Source: Siphonodentalium dalli (Eukaryota > Mollusca > Scaphopoda > Gadilida > Siphonodentaliidae). From it: DNA of 64,000 nucleotides. Shown in pieces: positions 44,940 to 58,248 of the stretch. Where the stretch lies: NCBI GenBank assembly GCA_032622095.1, contig CP136066.1, positions 5,787,784 through 5,851,783 on the forward strand, read 5' to 3'. Below the pieces are notes generated by a model. That model saw nothing but the letters and a program-made list of their open reading frames with translations. It was not told where the DNA came from and did no database searches. Each line of letters begins with the position of its first letter. The stretch's first letter is position 1. A program made the position numbers and the translations under genes.

Positions 44940-45134
44940 ATACCCCGTTGTCCATGGGATATGAGGAATTCGGTGGCGGTACATCACAATTCCTCATGAC
45001 ACGGACATCGTCAGACCAGATTACCCAGCTTGCAGCAAAGAGCATGTGCGAGGGAATTGGTGCTCACCTGTTGGTAGTTGAGAATGAAGCAATGTGGACA
45101 ACACTGAAGAATTACATGGTCAACAAATCATTAG
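44940..45134 (+). CDS. PAN/Apple-C-type lectin gene, exon 2 (first half of CTLD)
   Basis: Codes residues about 103-168. The acceptor TTTCGCAG ends at 44939; the exon enters in phase 1 and leaves in phase 1 at TTAG/GTGAGT (45135). The sequence SQFLMTRTSSDQITQLAAKSMCEGIGAHLLVVENEAMW is the standard CTLD beta1-alpha1-alpha2 region, with the first conserved Cys in SMCEGIG and the GAHLLVVENE motif. The linker from the PAN domain is short (DTPLSMGYEEFGG), so no coding exon needs to be missing between exons 1 and 2. Confidence 0.85.
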
Positions 45135-45289
45135 GTGAGTATAGTGATCAGGTGTTAATAGACTTGGGATAGCGACAGGGATGATGGATGTCTCTCCCCA
45201 ATAGCTATCTAAATGATACAACGCCAGGGATAATACGCAAACATTAATTTATTGCTGTTCGGTTAGTGAAGTCTCGTATTCACATTTTT

Positions 45290-46070
45290 AAATCAATGCT
45301 GTGCGTCGGCAGCTATCCATTATTCTGGAGTCTTGTAAACCCCAAATTGATTAAACTGGCGGGAGTTTCTTGAATGAATAGCACAAGAAGCTCGACAGAA
45401 CATTCAGAACTGTTAGTGTTTTTTTCATATTACAAGCAATATTTAGTGATATGTTCTTGAGATATTTAAGTCTTCACTTGATTCCAATGAAGACGGGAGA
45501 TTCTCTGCCGAATAGAACAAGCAGCAACTCACTTCTTTCTATGGTGCTTTCGCGAGTCTATCAGATAAAGTTCTGACTCGGGTGTTCTCGAATCTTTTGC
45601 TCACAGACAAGAAACTCGCAATAAAGTGGTTGTGTTTGAGTGACACATGCAATCATGGTATTTCAGTGTAAATTCAAAGAGTATCGTAAGCCGCCATTGC
45701 CATGTGGTAAGTGCCAATTGGACCGAAATCGACATGATTAACAACGTAACAGTGACTTAATTCTCGAAAAAGCTCTGGCGTTAACAGTTTTACATTCATA
45801 TGTTCTCGGTACATTTATTGCTTCAATTGATTCCAACAAGGACGGGTTCTATCGACTGAATAGATCAAGAAAGCACAACAGAACATCTTTTAAGTTAAAC
45901 AAGAGATGTAAGGTTAGTGGATTTTCATCCTATAAACAATCATGTTCGTTAAGTGTCGTGTTTTTCTTTCTTGTGGGAATTCGGGAGTCTGTGAGATACA
46001 GTTCTGACTTCTCTGATGTGTTAGAGTCTTTTACTCACAGATATCCATGTCAATATCCAGCGCCCAACAC
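45290..46070 (+). repeat. Two diverged tandem copies of a 350-450 bp sequence
   Basis: Copy 1 (about 45290-45640) and copy 2 (about 45750-46060) share blocks in order: ATATGTTCT, TTGATTCCAA-GACGGG, GAATAGA-CAAG, GAGTCT-TCAGAT-AGTTCTGACT and TCTTTTACTCACAGA. In one frame both copies read DSNxDG, like an EF-hand loop, but copy 1 stops soon after. No gene claimed. Confidence 0.5.
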
Positions 46071-48600
46071 CATTAGCTCTTGTGTATATTAGTGAATATA
46101 CCGAATTGTACCCCCCCCCCCACCCAAATATTCGGTAATATATACACTAGCTGAATCAGACTTCTATCGGGAGAGTTTATGCATTGATGTAGGGGCCTGA
46201 ACAAATGAGCGAGGGAATGTTATCCATATTTGCGTTTTGCGCATATTTCGGTCTTTTAAACATTTTGCTAAAAAGATAGCATTATTAAAAATAAATTAAA
46301 ACAAATTTAATTGTTTTAATGGACTTGGATCATTATATCATAGATATATATGTGTGCATGTGTGTAAATAATCCGAAATTTGCACTTAAAATTTAAAATA
46401 AGTGATCGAGGGACGGAAGAAATCCATACAATAACAAATTGTTAATTTATTTTCCCTATACAAGTAGCTAGCTAATTTTTGAAACTATCAACCATAATAT
46501 AAATATAATGTACAGCAGCATATACTGTATGGCCCAATGAGTGTATGTTTTAAAATTAACTACAGTAAAGGGTTTCGGCTATGACGTGATAAAATATAGA
46601 TGTCGGCGTTTTGAAGCGATGCTCTGTGATTCGCGGTGATTCCCAGTAGTCACCGACAAGTCACCCGGATGTTTGTTTATTCAACTTAATCCGATCCACT
46701 CGAGTTCACCGTAGGTCACGGTGGAAAAATCACCGCGAATGCCGGTGGTTCACGGTGGGCTTAGTGGGGTTCCCACCGTGTTGAGTGTTTTCCTTATACC
46801 ACACTCTTTCTATACTGTAAATATAAGCGTCCTCAGTGTCTCAGTTGGTATAAACAGGATCATGCTGAAAAATACTGCCATAAGCTGGCCAGCACAGTGC
46901 CCAAGCCTACTCGAGAATATATCGTTTGAACACACCTGAAAATTTGAATAGCTATATGTTCTGAACAAAATAGTTGACACCGATAGTAAAGTGTTTATTT
47001 AGATAACATTAGACACTAGCATAGTTACCACGCGTTGCCCAGGGATTTGGTGGGAATAGTGAATACTTTTTCTCAACGAGTTACACATATTCTCATAAAT
47101 TGTAAATCCAATGGCATCACAAAACGACATTTTTATATATTAATTAAAAGTAGTCGTTCGCCTTGTCGAAGTGACTTTCATTGTGCTTATCGATAGAGTA
47201 CCAATAAAGAGCAGTTTATTCACTTACATCAGCACTTACTTCAGATGTTATCAGTTTTATTTACTTACTTCAGCGCTTACTTCAGATTTTATCATTTTTT
47301 AAATCGTAGACATTGTAGTTGGTATTGCCGTGTGTTTGCTTCGTTTGTCAAGTTGCTCATGGTGCTATACTGGCTAATTATTCTCAGTTTAAAAGAAATG
47401 TTGCTATATTATATATCAGCTGCGTGTGCCCGACACAGTGCGAGATTTTAAGATGTTTATGTTAGGCTATGAGTCTGTTCCCAAAAATGAAAGGCATTCA
47501 CTGTATCTGGCAGATGTACCCTTTGCAGATGGCAGTAATGGAGGATCCAGAAAAGTCATCTGCTACTGATTTTTTTCTTTTATCTCAGATGAACATATAT
47601 CTGACTGCACACGTTAACCACTACATTTGAACGAGCCTTCTGTAGATTTCCAGAAATGTATCTTTTTTGTGTTAAAATACATGAGTCATTCTAACATGTT
47701 ATCCTCTGGTGGTTCAAGGTCCCTCATTTTGCAAGAATATATATCTCTTAAATATGACGATAACTATACGTTTAATGTTTACTGCTATATATTTGCTGTT
47801 GCTAACTCACTATACAAATGTGCTTATTCCTGTCCCATGTAAATATGACATTTCAGAAGATTTCGTTTTTCAAGTGATTTAATTTGGTTACCATTTAGGC
47901 GGTTGTGAAATTTAAATGACAAACACACATTGCAACGAATTATTGACATGACTATATAAAATTTATATAGTTTTGACGATATCGGCGACTGAAACATTAT
48001 TATCAATGTTAGGGCCCTCCTCTGTCCGTACGCGTCCCCGGCCCAAAGCAGCACATGACTCGACTCCTCGTTTATTTGCATCCGCTTTGGCGCCCCATCC
48101 ACTTCCCATTCATGACTCGAACGGCGCCACTTTTAACGTATTTAAACTCCATTTATTAGACTCCTGACATGATGGAGATGATTTTGTATAAGTTTGTCGG
48201 TAATCGGCATTTAAGCTAATTCTTATCACATTTAGTGCCACCCCCATCTCTCAAATTTTTTTTTCTTAAGGTCAATTTTGGTGCCCCTCTAACCATCCGT
48301 GCACCCTTGGCTCGGATGCCACCATAACATGTAGATGATTATCGATAAGCCGTTGCCATGGAAACGAGACTTACGGCTTACCAGTGTAATGTTGTCCGTT
48401 AACCTCACCAAAAAGGAATTCGCTTGGCTCAAAGAACATATGTTCCAAGTTTCATGTTTTTTCCAGTCAACATTTTAGAGCAGATTGTTAGGTAAAATGT
48501 ACAAAATTCACCAAAACGCAATCATCGATACATTTTCAATTGATATGTATTCTTTATTGAGTATATATATATATAGGATATCTCCAAGCAATATCACACC
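46071..48600. other. Intronic sequence with minor repeats
   Basis: Includes a C-run at 46111-46121, a CACCG-rich dyad region at 46630-46780, two copies of a CACTTACATCAGCACTTACT-type unit at 47219-47300, and the repeat segment at 47980-48330. No coding signal. Confidence 0.4.
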
Positions 48601-48763
48601 AGGTTAATATTGTTTTGGCGGCCATTTAAAGATGGCCACCAGGGGCGTCGCAAAAATAGAGACATGGATTTCTATGGCTCTACATGGGCCCTACCTTTTT
48701 TTAAAGACATATGGTTTCCAAAATCCCCACGAAAATAGTCTGAAGAGACAAGGAATCAAATAG

Positions 48764-48950
48764 GTTGACTGAAAGTACTTACTCTATGGACGTCCATACA
48801 TAACAATCATTAGTTGAAGTACTTACTCTTTGGACGCCCATAAAGAATGATTATCAATTGAAGTACTTACTCTATGGACGTCTAGAAAGAATAATTATCA
48901 ATTGAATTACTTACACTATGGACGTCCATACAGAATTGAAATTCATCAAT
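48764..48950 (+). repeat. Minisatellite, unit about 56 bp, four copies
   Basis: Units carry GTACTTACTCTATGGACGTC followed by CATA and AGAATGATTATCAATTGAA, with small differences. The array is flanked by unique sequence. Confidence 0.85.
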
Positions 48951-49069
48951 GAAAGAGTTTTGATGGACCATTCACGCGCACGAGTTATTGTCCATCAAAG
49001 GTATTGTCTGTTTCAACAACTGAAATCGTAATTCCATTGCAAATCTTTGTGATGTCGGTATCAAATTTA

Positions 49070-50262
49070 CGAGAGGATTGGTACCCATAATTGTATGTAT
49101 ACTGTTGTATTGGAACCATATTAATTTAATTTCGATTGGTCCTCATTTAAATGGTACAATATTCACTTTTTGCCATTCTATATTTTCATCTGAAAAACAT
49201 GGCCACTTATTTGCTAGCATGCTGACCCAGTTTGCACGTGTAGTTTCATCTGATGTTTTAATTAACTGATATCATTTGAGTTCTTAGAATATACGGAATC
49301 CATCAGTATACTATGTCCACTTGTTTTTTATATTGTCCTCTTTGAAATGGTCATACATTCTATAAATTTAGTGATGCTCTTAATTAGTGACAGGTAATAC
49401 AGATAGTTTGGATTGATTGAACATTTTCGTCCAAGTTGTGTAATATGCATGACGTTGCCTTTTATGTCAAAATAATCTAAAATTGTGTGCACACCTTTCT
49501 CTTCCGTTTTCTGTATATAAATTGTTTCACCGTTTATTACAATCGCCTTCTTGTGCCATACTGATTAGAGTACTACATTCGGATTATTTTCTTTTATCAT
49601 TTTGTTTAATTTTCCCCAAGCCAAAAGTACTTCAACCCAGATTTTGTATTTCGATTTTTGCTTATAAATCCGAGTGATGTATTCTGCATTGCACAATTTC
49701 TCTGTAATTCTAATTTAGTAATGAGTTGAAAACAATTCGAAATGAAAATATTTGAGAATAAAATTTGTCACATCCATGAAACTTTGAAATCATTGAACCG
49801 ATTTGCGCTTCTATATTTACCATTGTTAGCTTCCCAGACAAGTTGTCTTCGCTTCGTTTTCTCTGGTTTGTTGTCCCATATGAAGTTGAATGCCAGGGTA
49901 ATTTTGTGGTGATGTTTATGCTTTGCTTTTCTACTGATACTAAAAATGGTTAAGCTGTGGTATTATAAAAGTTTTCACGACTGCTATTTTACGAATATTT
50001 GTCAACTGTCTACTTTTCCACAAATAAATTATTCCCTCGATTCGACGATACACATTGTCATCGCTAGTCCAGAGCAACCAGAGGGGCTCGAATACTTTCC
50101 TTCTTCGATCCAATCCACACAAGTTTTATTAAAGTTGATCATAAGTCCAGAGAGTTTCGAACAACATTTAAGAGAGCGTATGCAGTTCGTGGGGCTGGGA
50201 TTATAATCATCGAACAGGAAAGATGTGTCATCGGCATATTGAGTTTTATTGCATTACCCCTA
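49070..50262 (-). pseudogene. Truncated Tx1/L1-like LINE reverse transcriptase fragment
   Basis: The minus strand starts at 50262 with QYADDTSFLFDD (YADD codons at 50227-50238), then LSGLMINFNKT. Further on is FNFIWDNKPEKTKRRQLVW, the post-RT segment of L1/Tx1-type elements (FxWxxKxxKIxR). Many stops and frameshifts follow to about 49070. The endonuclease and the N-terminal half of the RT are missing, a typical 5' truncation. It is more decayed than the 53.7-59.3 kb LINE and differs from it, so it is a separate, older insertion. Confidence 0.65.
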
Positions 50263-50669
50263 CGAAGGGAAATTAATATAAAAAGCGATTGAACAGCCCG
50301 TCGTACACCAGGTACATAAATAAACGGGTGGGACTATATAGGAAATTACAATGTGTATCGATATATGATTGTCCTAATCGATATATAGATTGTCCTAATA
50401 TATTCTGCGACAAACCTTGTTGAGATGGGTATATTTTCATCTTTAATATATCAATTATGTACTTATTCAATCAAATAAAGCTGCAAAATATAAACATAGA
50501 ATTTCAAAATTACTAGGTATTCTTAAATCGCTCCATGGGAAATTGGTGAAAAAACGATACCGTCGTATCACATGTATATAAATACCTGGTAATATTTATT
50601 TTTATATTAAGACCTCAGTCGACTCCAAATTATATTTATCAGACGCCAAATTTATACCTCTATGGTGTA

Positions 50670-51190
50670 TCTACTATATATTTTGAGACTTTTCCGTATA
50701 TATATATCCTTTATAAACTCGAACACGGCTCGACCGATTGAGCCCAGACTTGCTATCTAAGTGTAAAGAGCAACGAGAAGTGCCATCGCACCGCTTCTGA
50801 GAACGTCCGAGCACTCATTCACCCTTCGCCCTGCCACCGTCGTTGGAATTGATGGGTTAATGATTAAGGAGCTTTCGTATCTGCGGTGTCGTTGTTAAAG
50901 AGCGTTTATATACACGAGTATAAATAAGGCTCAATCGACCGTCTCGGAAACTGGGGATATCGAGACGAAATTTCGTACTTAGGGCTTCCATAGGACGGGG
51001 GAGATTTCGTCGGGTCAGTTTCTTCCCCCGATGTGACCTTGACGTTGAAACGGATACCCACAAATGACCTTGGGCGATATCTCGGTCGTCAGTGGTGACA
51101 TCGACGTGAAATTTCGTATGTATGGTCAACTCGGGACAGGGAATATTTGTGTCAGGTTATTTTGTCCACCCAACAGTACCCGCAAATGAT
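50670..51190 (+). mobile_element. Helitron-like 5' end with downstream repeat
   Basis: A/TCTACTATATATTTTGAGAC at 50670 matches the start of the Helitron-like element at 27200. The following sequence has ACTCGAACACGGCTCGACCG and GACCTTGACGTTGAAACG, like the 27-29 kb elements. The hairpin/CTAG end was not found, so the right boundary is a guess. Confidence 0.4.
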
Positions 51191-52560
51191 AGCATGCTGT
51201 CGGCGTGCCTGTACGGGGTTACCTTGAAAAACAAAAATTAATGAATCGACCAAAGCCATGGGACCAATCCCGCCAGTGGCGGGCTAATCTGCTGGTATTA
51301 TATAAAAAGTCACATGGTTTTATGCACCAGAAAGGCAGTGAATATGCCAAGAGAGATTACTCTAAAACACATCGTCCATGGAGTTCAAGCAGTAAAACGT
51401 TCAGTAAGCTTCCATGTAGACACGTCATTGTTATTGACTGGCAGGGTATATACCAAGAGAGATTACTCTAAAAACAATGATTATCCCGTTCAATCAGTAA
51501 AAAGTTCAGTTATCCCCCCTGTATTGGTCATGCTTTACGTCCAATTGATTGTGTCAAATGTGCAGATATATATAGTTATCTGATGACAGGATCACGATCA
51601 AACGATCTATATCTGAGACGTTATCAAATAGTTTTAAATGTATACACGCATCTATGAAGTTATTTTATAGGATTAAAAGACACAGATATATCCTAGCTTA
51701 TGCGTAATTTTTTAGCTGTGGTTCGTTAATTACGCTAGCGTATGGTCATATTATCTAATACGACATTTCTGCTGCTTTGAATTTTTGCGAGCGCGTTTGT
51801 CGCACAGTAGATCGGTGGGCTTAAAGCATTAATGTCGTAATCTGAAATAAACGTGTGGGTCTTTCAATGGCCGGCATTCCAAAAATGAGGGGAGCTACTA
51901 TGGGAATTATGCACAGTGAAGTTCATTCGTAACCGTGGTTTACATTTTATTGAGAACATAATTATATCATATTAAGGACTGTCAAATATTTGCAATGGAG
52001 TGACCTAAAATAATACGAACATAAGCTAGCTTAATTAACGAACCAAAGCTGAACAACATGTGTGCTCGTTTGGTGGGGTGGGGCAATTAACAATTTATGT
52101 GGTCATTCAACCAGTAAAACTTATGTAGTGACATGGCATAGCAGCTGAAATAACGATAAACCTTTATCAACCGACCAACATGGATGTTCCTTTGGCTTCA
52201 ATCTCACATGATTGAATCATTTTACAACTGGTACTTCAAGTTCATAAAGTTATAAATATTATAAATGTGGCCATTTGTTGGTCTAGTTACAACAGATTTT
52301 CCACTGAATACAAAAGTTAGGGGGGGTCAAAACCAGAACCCATCCCCTCCCACCAATTATGTGGTTCTAAACTCAGCTCATAAATCACCATCTACATGTA
52401 CATCTATCAGGACTATGAGATCGAACTCCGTAAAATAACAGAAGCTGAGAAACTGGTGTGAATTAAACTGTGACGGGGTCTCAAGCATGTCTACCCCTAC
52501 ACATCAGAAAAATGCCATTAACCTTATCATGACTAGAGCTCAATGAAATTTTGCGTAAAA
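51191..52560. other. Intronic sequence with dispersed repeats
   Basis: 51345-51480 contains CCAAGAGAGATTACTCTAAA twice. 51640-51745 is shared with 59545-59650 (CGCATCTATGAAGTTA, GATATATCCTAGCTTATGCG, TAGCTGTG-TTCGTTAATTA). No gene. Confidence 0.45.
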
Positions 52561-52564
52561 CTTG

Positions 52565-52695
52565 GTCCAATGCACACTTATATATGGGAGTCTCCCATTG
52601 GGAGCCTCGCGTATATAAGAAAAGACATTGGCCTAACAACATTTGCCTTAACATTGTAAACCAGTGCACTTTTATATGCGAGGCTCACCATGAGA
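52565..52695. mobile_element. MITE family 1, degenerate copy
   Basis: CCAATGCACACTTATATATG, TATATAAGAAAAGACATTGG and then CCAGTGCACTTTTATATGCG resemble the nested arms of the element at 2295-2562. Confidence 0.5.
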
Positions 52696-53605
52696 GACAT
52701 GCATATATTTGTACATGTATACATGTATAAGAGTGTGCACAGGCACATTATCTTTAGTGCTGCACCAGTATGAAAGGATTAATGGCAAAAGTAGCTTGAG
52801 GATGGATGTGGGAATTATGCACCTAAAATATAAATGTCGCGTGCAATGGGGAAAATCTCAATTATTCTGGCTGGGTTGGGGACAATACTGAAATCGAAAT
52901 CTAAATTTGTGATGCAAGCAAAAGTTATTATTTGGCATTTAAATTATCCTAATATTACGTAGTACATACGTGAATCTGATAATCCTCAGATATCCTTCTA
53001 TTTCCATGAATCGACAAGAAACACATTCTTATGAATAAAGCAGAAGATACATTCAGGTTATCGCAAATTCTGTCGATGGTGAAAGCTACATGATGAAGTT
53101 GTTCGTCGAGTTTCGTTGAAATCCACATGACGACATTTTATGAATGAATGGAATGATCATGAACATGATGAAATCGACAAGCTTCTTTGTATAATACCCA
53201 TTTCAATCGGATTGCGAACACAGCGTCAATATTATAATGCCTGGCTAATTTCAGTAAAATACTCCCCTCTAGACAACAACCAACAGTCTTGACTTTTGAA
53301 ATCTTTCTGTTTGATTTTGGAAGTTTATATTCTATAATAATTTTTTTTTGTTATATAATTTATTCATTTTTTTGTTACAATTTACATTCAAATATTAACA
53401 TACATATATTTTCTGCAAAAGAAATTGAATGGTATATGCATCATATACATGTATGTTTCTTATTATTACTACTAATCAATGCCAAGTTGTTGGAATTAGT
53501 TCAGTTGGAAGGCATTGTTGCTTCTTTTACAGTCACGAAGCTACTAAAAAGTGTGTCACTCATCTACATACATACATACACATATCCATGCACATATATA
53601 TACCC

Positions 53606-53606
53606 T

Positions 53607-53638
<32 letters not shown>

Positions 53639-53660
53639 TATACAAATACATATGGACATG
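53606..53660. repeat. TA microsatellite next to the LINE 3' end
   Basis: A run of TA dinucleotides (53606-53632), then CATATATATAC. It follows a CATACATACA stretch at 53570-53580. It lies beyond the 3' end of the minus-strand LINE and could be its tail or target. Confidence 0.8.
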
Positions 53661-53857
53661 TACATATCCATACATTTCTGAGATAATGTTTTCGACTGTA
53701 TAATGCTGTTTAGGTGAGAAGGATATGGGTCTTGTAGAGTTCTGGCTTTATGTGGATTCTATTTGTGATAGCTCTTTTTTTTGACAATCCTTTTTTTCTA
53801 TTCTCTTTTTGTATTGTTTTTTTTTTTTTTGAAAGTTTATTTTTTATTTATAAATTA

Positions 53858-56800
53858 CTATAAGGACATAACTGTAAGGACACTGTCCCATTTTTTCCCT
53901 ATAGTTCTATTCAAAGACATGTTCCATTTGGTTGCTAGTGTTTCTGTTTGGTACTCTTGCTTTAAGACATGACATGCAGATTCAATGCTTAAGACTTTTT
54001 TCATACATCTGGTTACATATATGTAACGCTTTATCAATAATATGATATTGTTTATCGGCAAAGGGTTTGTCATTGTTTTAATTCCAAATATGATATCTTC
54101 CGTTTGTAGTGAGTACTCCAGATCACAATACAGATTTAGTATATTTGAAAAATATTCCCATAATGGTTTTACTTCGGGACAGTTGACTAGTAGATGTTCT
54201 GTGCTCTCTATTTCTTTATCACAAAATGAACACAAATTAGATGTTATAATTTTGCATTTTTCTAGAAATATATTTGTAACTATGATATTGTGATTAATTT
54301 GGAATTGGAAGGCTTGTAATTTTGTATTTTTTGTAATTTTAAATGGCCTTTGGTATATTTCACCCCATTCAGGCTGATCTAGATTTAACTTTCTGTTCCA
54401 TCCAAATTGCCCGCATGGCTTGCTTGTTACAATGGTATTAATATATTTCCAGTATAGATATTTGTTCAGTTTTTCTACTTGTCGAATATCTTGTAAAAGT
54501 TTACTGTTTTTAATATCATTTAATTTGCTGTTCACATTATTTATTTATTTTTTCCACAATGAATGTATTGAGGTTATCACCCCTTGAAGAGTTAGGTAAT
54601 TGACCTTCAGTCCGTACATGTTCTGAATGTCTCTACTATTCATAAAAGTGCCATCCTGTTTTAAGATGTCATTAATGAACAAGACCTGGTTATCTATCCA
54701 CTTTCTAAAGTAGATTGGCTGATGTTGTATCTTAATATGGAGATTATGAAAGATTGGTTGGCTCATATAGTTCTCGGCTGATTTGGGCTCTTGAGATAAC
54801 AGGGCATATGTAGATATTACTTATTTCCAGAAAGGGTTGAAATTTGTTGCTAAGTGTGTTAATCTGCCTTTATTCAGGTTGAGCATTGCTGCTTCACCGT
54901 ATTTGTGAGTCTTATCGAGTAGTATCAATTTCCACTCTGAGAAGTTAAGAGGGTCCAGAAATTTTTTCAGCCATGTGACCTTTAATGATTTTGAAAAGCA
55001 TTTAAGGTCTGGAATTTTGAGTCCCCCTTCTGTTGTGTTTTGAATCATTATATCTCTTTTTATTCGGTCTCTTTTTCCATTCCAGAAAAATTTAAATAAC
55101 AAGCCTTGCATTTCCTTAAGAGTGTTATCTGTTGGATCTGGTAGTACAGTCAAACATTGGATTAAGATAGGTAGAACTAACATTTTTATGACAGTTACTT
55201 TCCCGATCAGGGACAGTGTCCTTAGGGCCCAGTGCTTTAATATACACTCTATATTTTCTTTCTTTTTCTTTAGATGTGGGTCTTCTAGATCATAAAGGAT
55301 TCCTAATGATTTACATTTTCCTTGAAAATTCCATTTCAGATTTATCTCAGTTTCTAAAGATTTTGTATAACCTCTCCTTGTTCCAAACCACACCGCTTCA
55401 GTTTTGTCAAAATTGGATTTTAAACCATATACTTTTTCAAATTCTTTTATAAGTTCAATAGCTCCTTTGAGAGATGACTAACTACCATCCAGCCATAATA
55501 TCGAGTCGTCTGCATATTGGCTTATGTTGTGTTCTCTTTCATTTAACATAACCCCTTTAATATTACTATCATATTTAAAAGCAGCTGAGAATGTTTCAAT
55601 ACAAAGAATAAAAAGATATGGTGATAGTTATCGCCCTGCCTTACTCCTCTTTCTATTTGAAATGATTGTGGCATTTGTCCATTATTTATAATAAAGCTAT
55701 TTGCGTCATTGTATAAGGTTCTAACCCATCTACAGATAGAGTCACCAAAACCAAAAAAATCTAGTGTTTTTGTATAAAATCCCAATTTATTGAATCGAAT
55801 GCTTTTTCATAATCCAGCAGGAGCATCAAACCAGGTATTTGTTTTTCTTCGCATTCTAGTAGCAAGTCATAAGTAATACGTGTGCATTCCCCAATATAGC
55901 GACCTTTTAAAAAACCTTTTTGAGTGTCACTTATCAGTTCTCCAATTTGTGTTTTTAATCTATTAGCTATCGTAGAAGCTGCTAATTTATAATCCACATT
56001 TAATAGAGTGATAGGTCTTAAATTTTTTATATATGATTTATCTTTCCCTGGTTTTGATAGGCATGTTATCATTCCCTGACGTTGGGTAATTGACATTACT
56101 TCTTTCCCATATGCTTCATTAATTGAATTAAGTACAAAGTTTGAGATGTCCTTCCAGAAAAATTTATAGAACTCGGTATTGTAACCATCAACCCTTGGTG
56201 ACTTGTCATTTTTCATTTGTTTTAATGCTGTTTCAGTTCTTGCATATTTATAATACCTTTACACGATTTTGTTTCTAATTTATTTTTGTTATCTATAAAA
56301 GGGTTATTCTGATCCAGAAACTTTTTATAGGAATATTCATTCTGTTCATTATTCACGTTTGCTTTATACAAGTTTTTATAGAATTGTTTTTGTTCTTCTA
56401 AAATTTCATTAATGTCCGTTGTGCAACTATTATCTTCACGAATCACTTTGGGGATAAGTTTTTCAGTATAATTCCTTTTTTCCAAATAAGCGAAGTAGTT
56501 TGTGTTTCTTTCCCCCTCTGCATACCATTTTGCCTTGGATCTGGTTATTGGGCCCATCATTTGATTTTGTCTTAATATTTGGAGTTCACTTTATAATTTA
56601 TCAATTGATTGTTTGTATTTATCGTCTTTTGTTTCATCAAATTCCTTCTGAATATTTAAGATTTCTTTCTCCAACTTTTCCTGTGTTTGTATTAAAGGTT
56701 TCTTTTTATTTGCACAATAAGCAATTGTTTTTCCTCGAACGCTCAATTTAATCATTTCCCAAAGCATTTGATGATCCACTGTATACTTGTCATTATTGTT

Positions 56801-57626
56801 TTTACATGTATACATATTGACTGTTTCAATTATTGTTTCCTTTACTTGCTGCACATAAGCAGTCTTTTAATAGTGAATTGTTGAACTTCCATGTACCTTT
56901 ACCTCTCTTTTGAGTATTGAATGTTAGTTCCAGGTTAATAGGAGCATGATCTGATTTATATTTTGGCCCAATGTTAGCTGTTGTCACGAATGTATCTAAG
57001 TCATTTGAAATCAGAAAATAATCAAGTCTGCTACACTTTTTATTGGGACCATACCATGTGTATCTATTTTGAGTTGGATTCTTATGTCTCCATATATCAA
57101 TCAACTCTAGTTCCTTCATGACTTCCTTTATTTTATCTTTATTTTTCCTATTATTTTGTTTTTCATAATTGTGTGTGTCCAAGTCATAATTTTGTACTAC
57201 GTTCCAGTCACCTACCCAGATAGTTGACAGGTTACTGAGTTCTATAACTTTCTCTTTAATGTTTTCAAAAAAAGTTGGATCCTCTTTATTGGGTCCATAT
57301 ATTGCAACCAGTGTTAACCTCTGGTTGTGTATTGTAATATCGAAAATAATGACATTTCCTTTTGGATCTGAGTGCAATTTATGTAGTTTAAAATCAAAGG
57401 AGCTATTGAAACCAACTGCGATTCCTCTGCTGTTGCTACTGAGAGAAGAAAATTTCATTTCCTGTCCCCATTCATGTTTCCATATTTTTCCACTTTGCGG
57501 TGTGGAGTGGGTATCAATGAAGATACATATATCGTATTTCTTGCGAAATGTATTAAAAAAATCTCTGCGTTTTGTTTGATCCGAAGCCAGTCCTCTACAA
57601 TTGACCGCCCCTATCTTCACCGACAT
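53858..57626 (-). pseudogene. LINE ORF2 (APE endonuclease and reverse transcriptase), several frameshifts
   Basis: Start at 57626. The endonuclease (56826-57626) reads IGAVNCRGLASDQTKRR, VAIYGPNKEDPTFF, IWVGDWNVVQ and KSDHAPINLEL, with catalytic Asn, Asp and His motifs intact. It is followed by GTWKFNNSLLKD, typical of L1/Tx1. The RT fragments are SPRVDGYNTEFYKFFW, LRPITLLNVDYKL and LLLDYEKAFDSINW (55761-56216); GVRQGD (55543-55785); and QYADDSILWLDG (YADD codons 55505-55516). The C-terminal part contains LFKFFWNGKRDRIKRD (54821-55393) and the zinc-knuckle-like CSFCDKEIESTEHLLVNC (53858-54535). At least six breaks in frame, so not functional. Confidence 0.85.
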
Positions 57627-58248
57627 GTGAGTTCTTGAGCATGAAATAGGTATTGTGAAAGTATAGCTTGCAAATTGAAATTACATATTTTTTCCCCTCC
57701 CTTTCCCAACGCATTATGCAAATATAAAATGAAATTAAAGTCTATGTGTCTCACACATTTAATATGTAGTTTTTTGCATCCAATACTGGCTTCAAGCTCT
57801 GATTGATTGGGTAGCAAAAATTATAATGTAAGCCTATTAAATTAACATTGTCGTTTAAATGACTAATGTGGGCACACAAGTGTGCGTTTCTATAAATTAA
57901 TGACCATGAAACATACATTTGGTGGATCAGTGCTTTGAAACCACGCAAAGCCAGCCGTGTCAGAATCCACAGCAAAGTGGTGCAGCCTCCACAGAACTCA
58001 GGTTGAAAGCTGTGTCGCTACATCGCACCCCGCCAAGAACCCGACAGTGCTGAACATGCATGATAACAACTCAGATTCAGGATCTTACAAGTCAACAAAG
58101 AGTTTTTATGCTGAAAAAATAGAGAATATATATATTATTTTTGGAACTATCTAAACTACCAAGTACAATGTACATGTAGGTGGATCAAAAGTTTAGTTTA
58201 ATGATCAAAATCCCTTTTTCCTCTCTAGCCTCAAAAACGGCGCTTTCT
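57627..58248 (-). other. Inter-ORF spacer of the LINE
   Basis: No coding signal on the LINE strand except short frames. Part of it (57950-58080) is GC-richer and could be an inserted piece. Confidence 0.4.
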
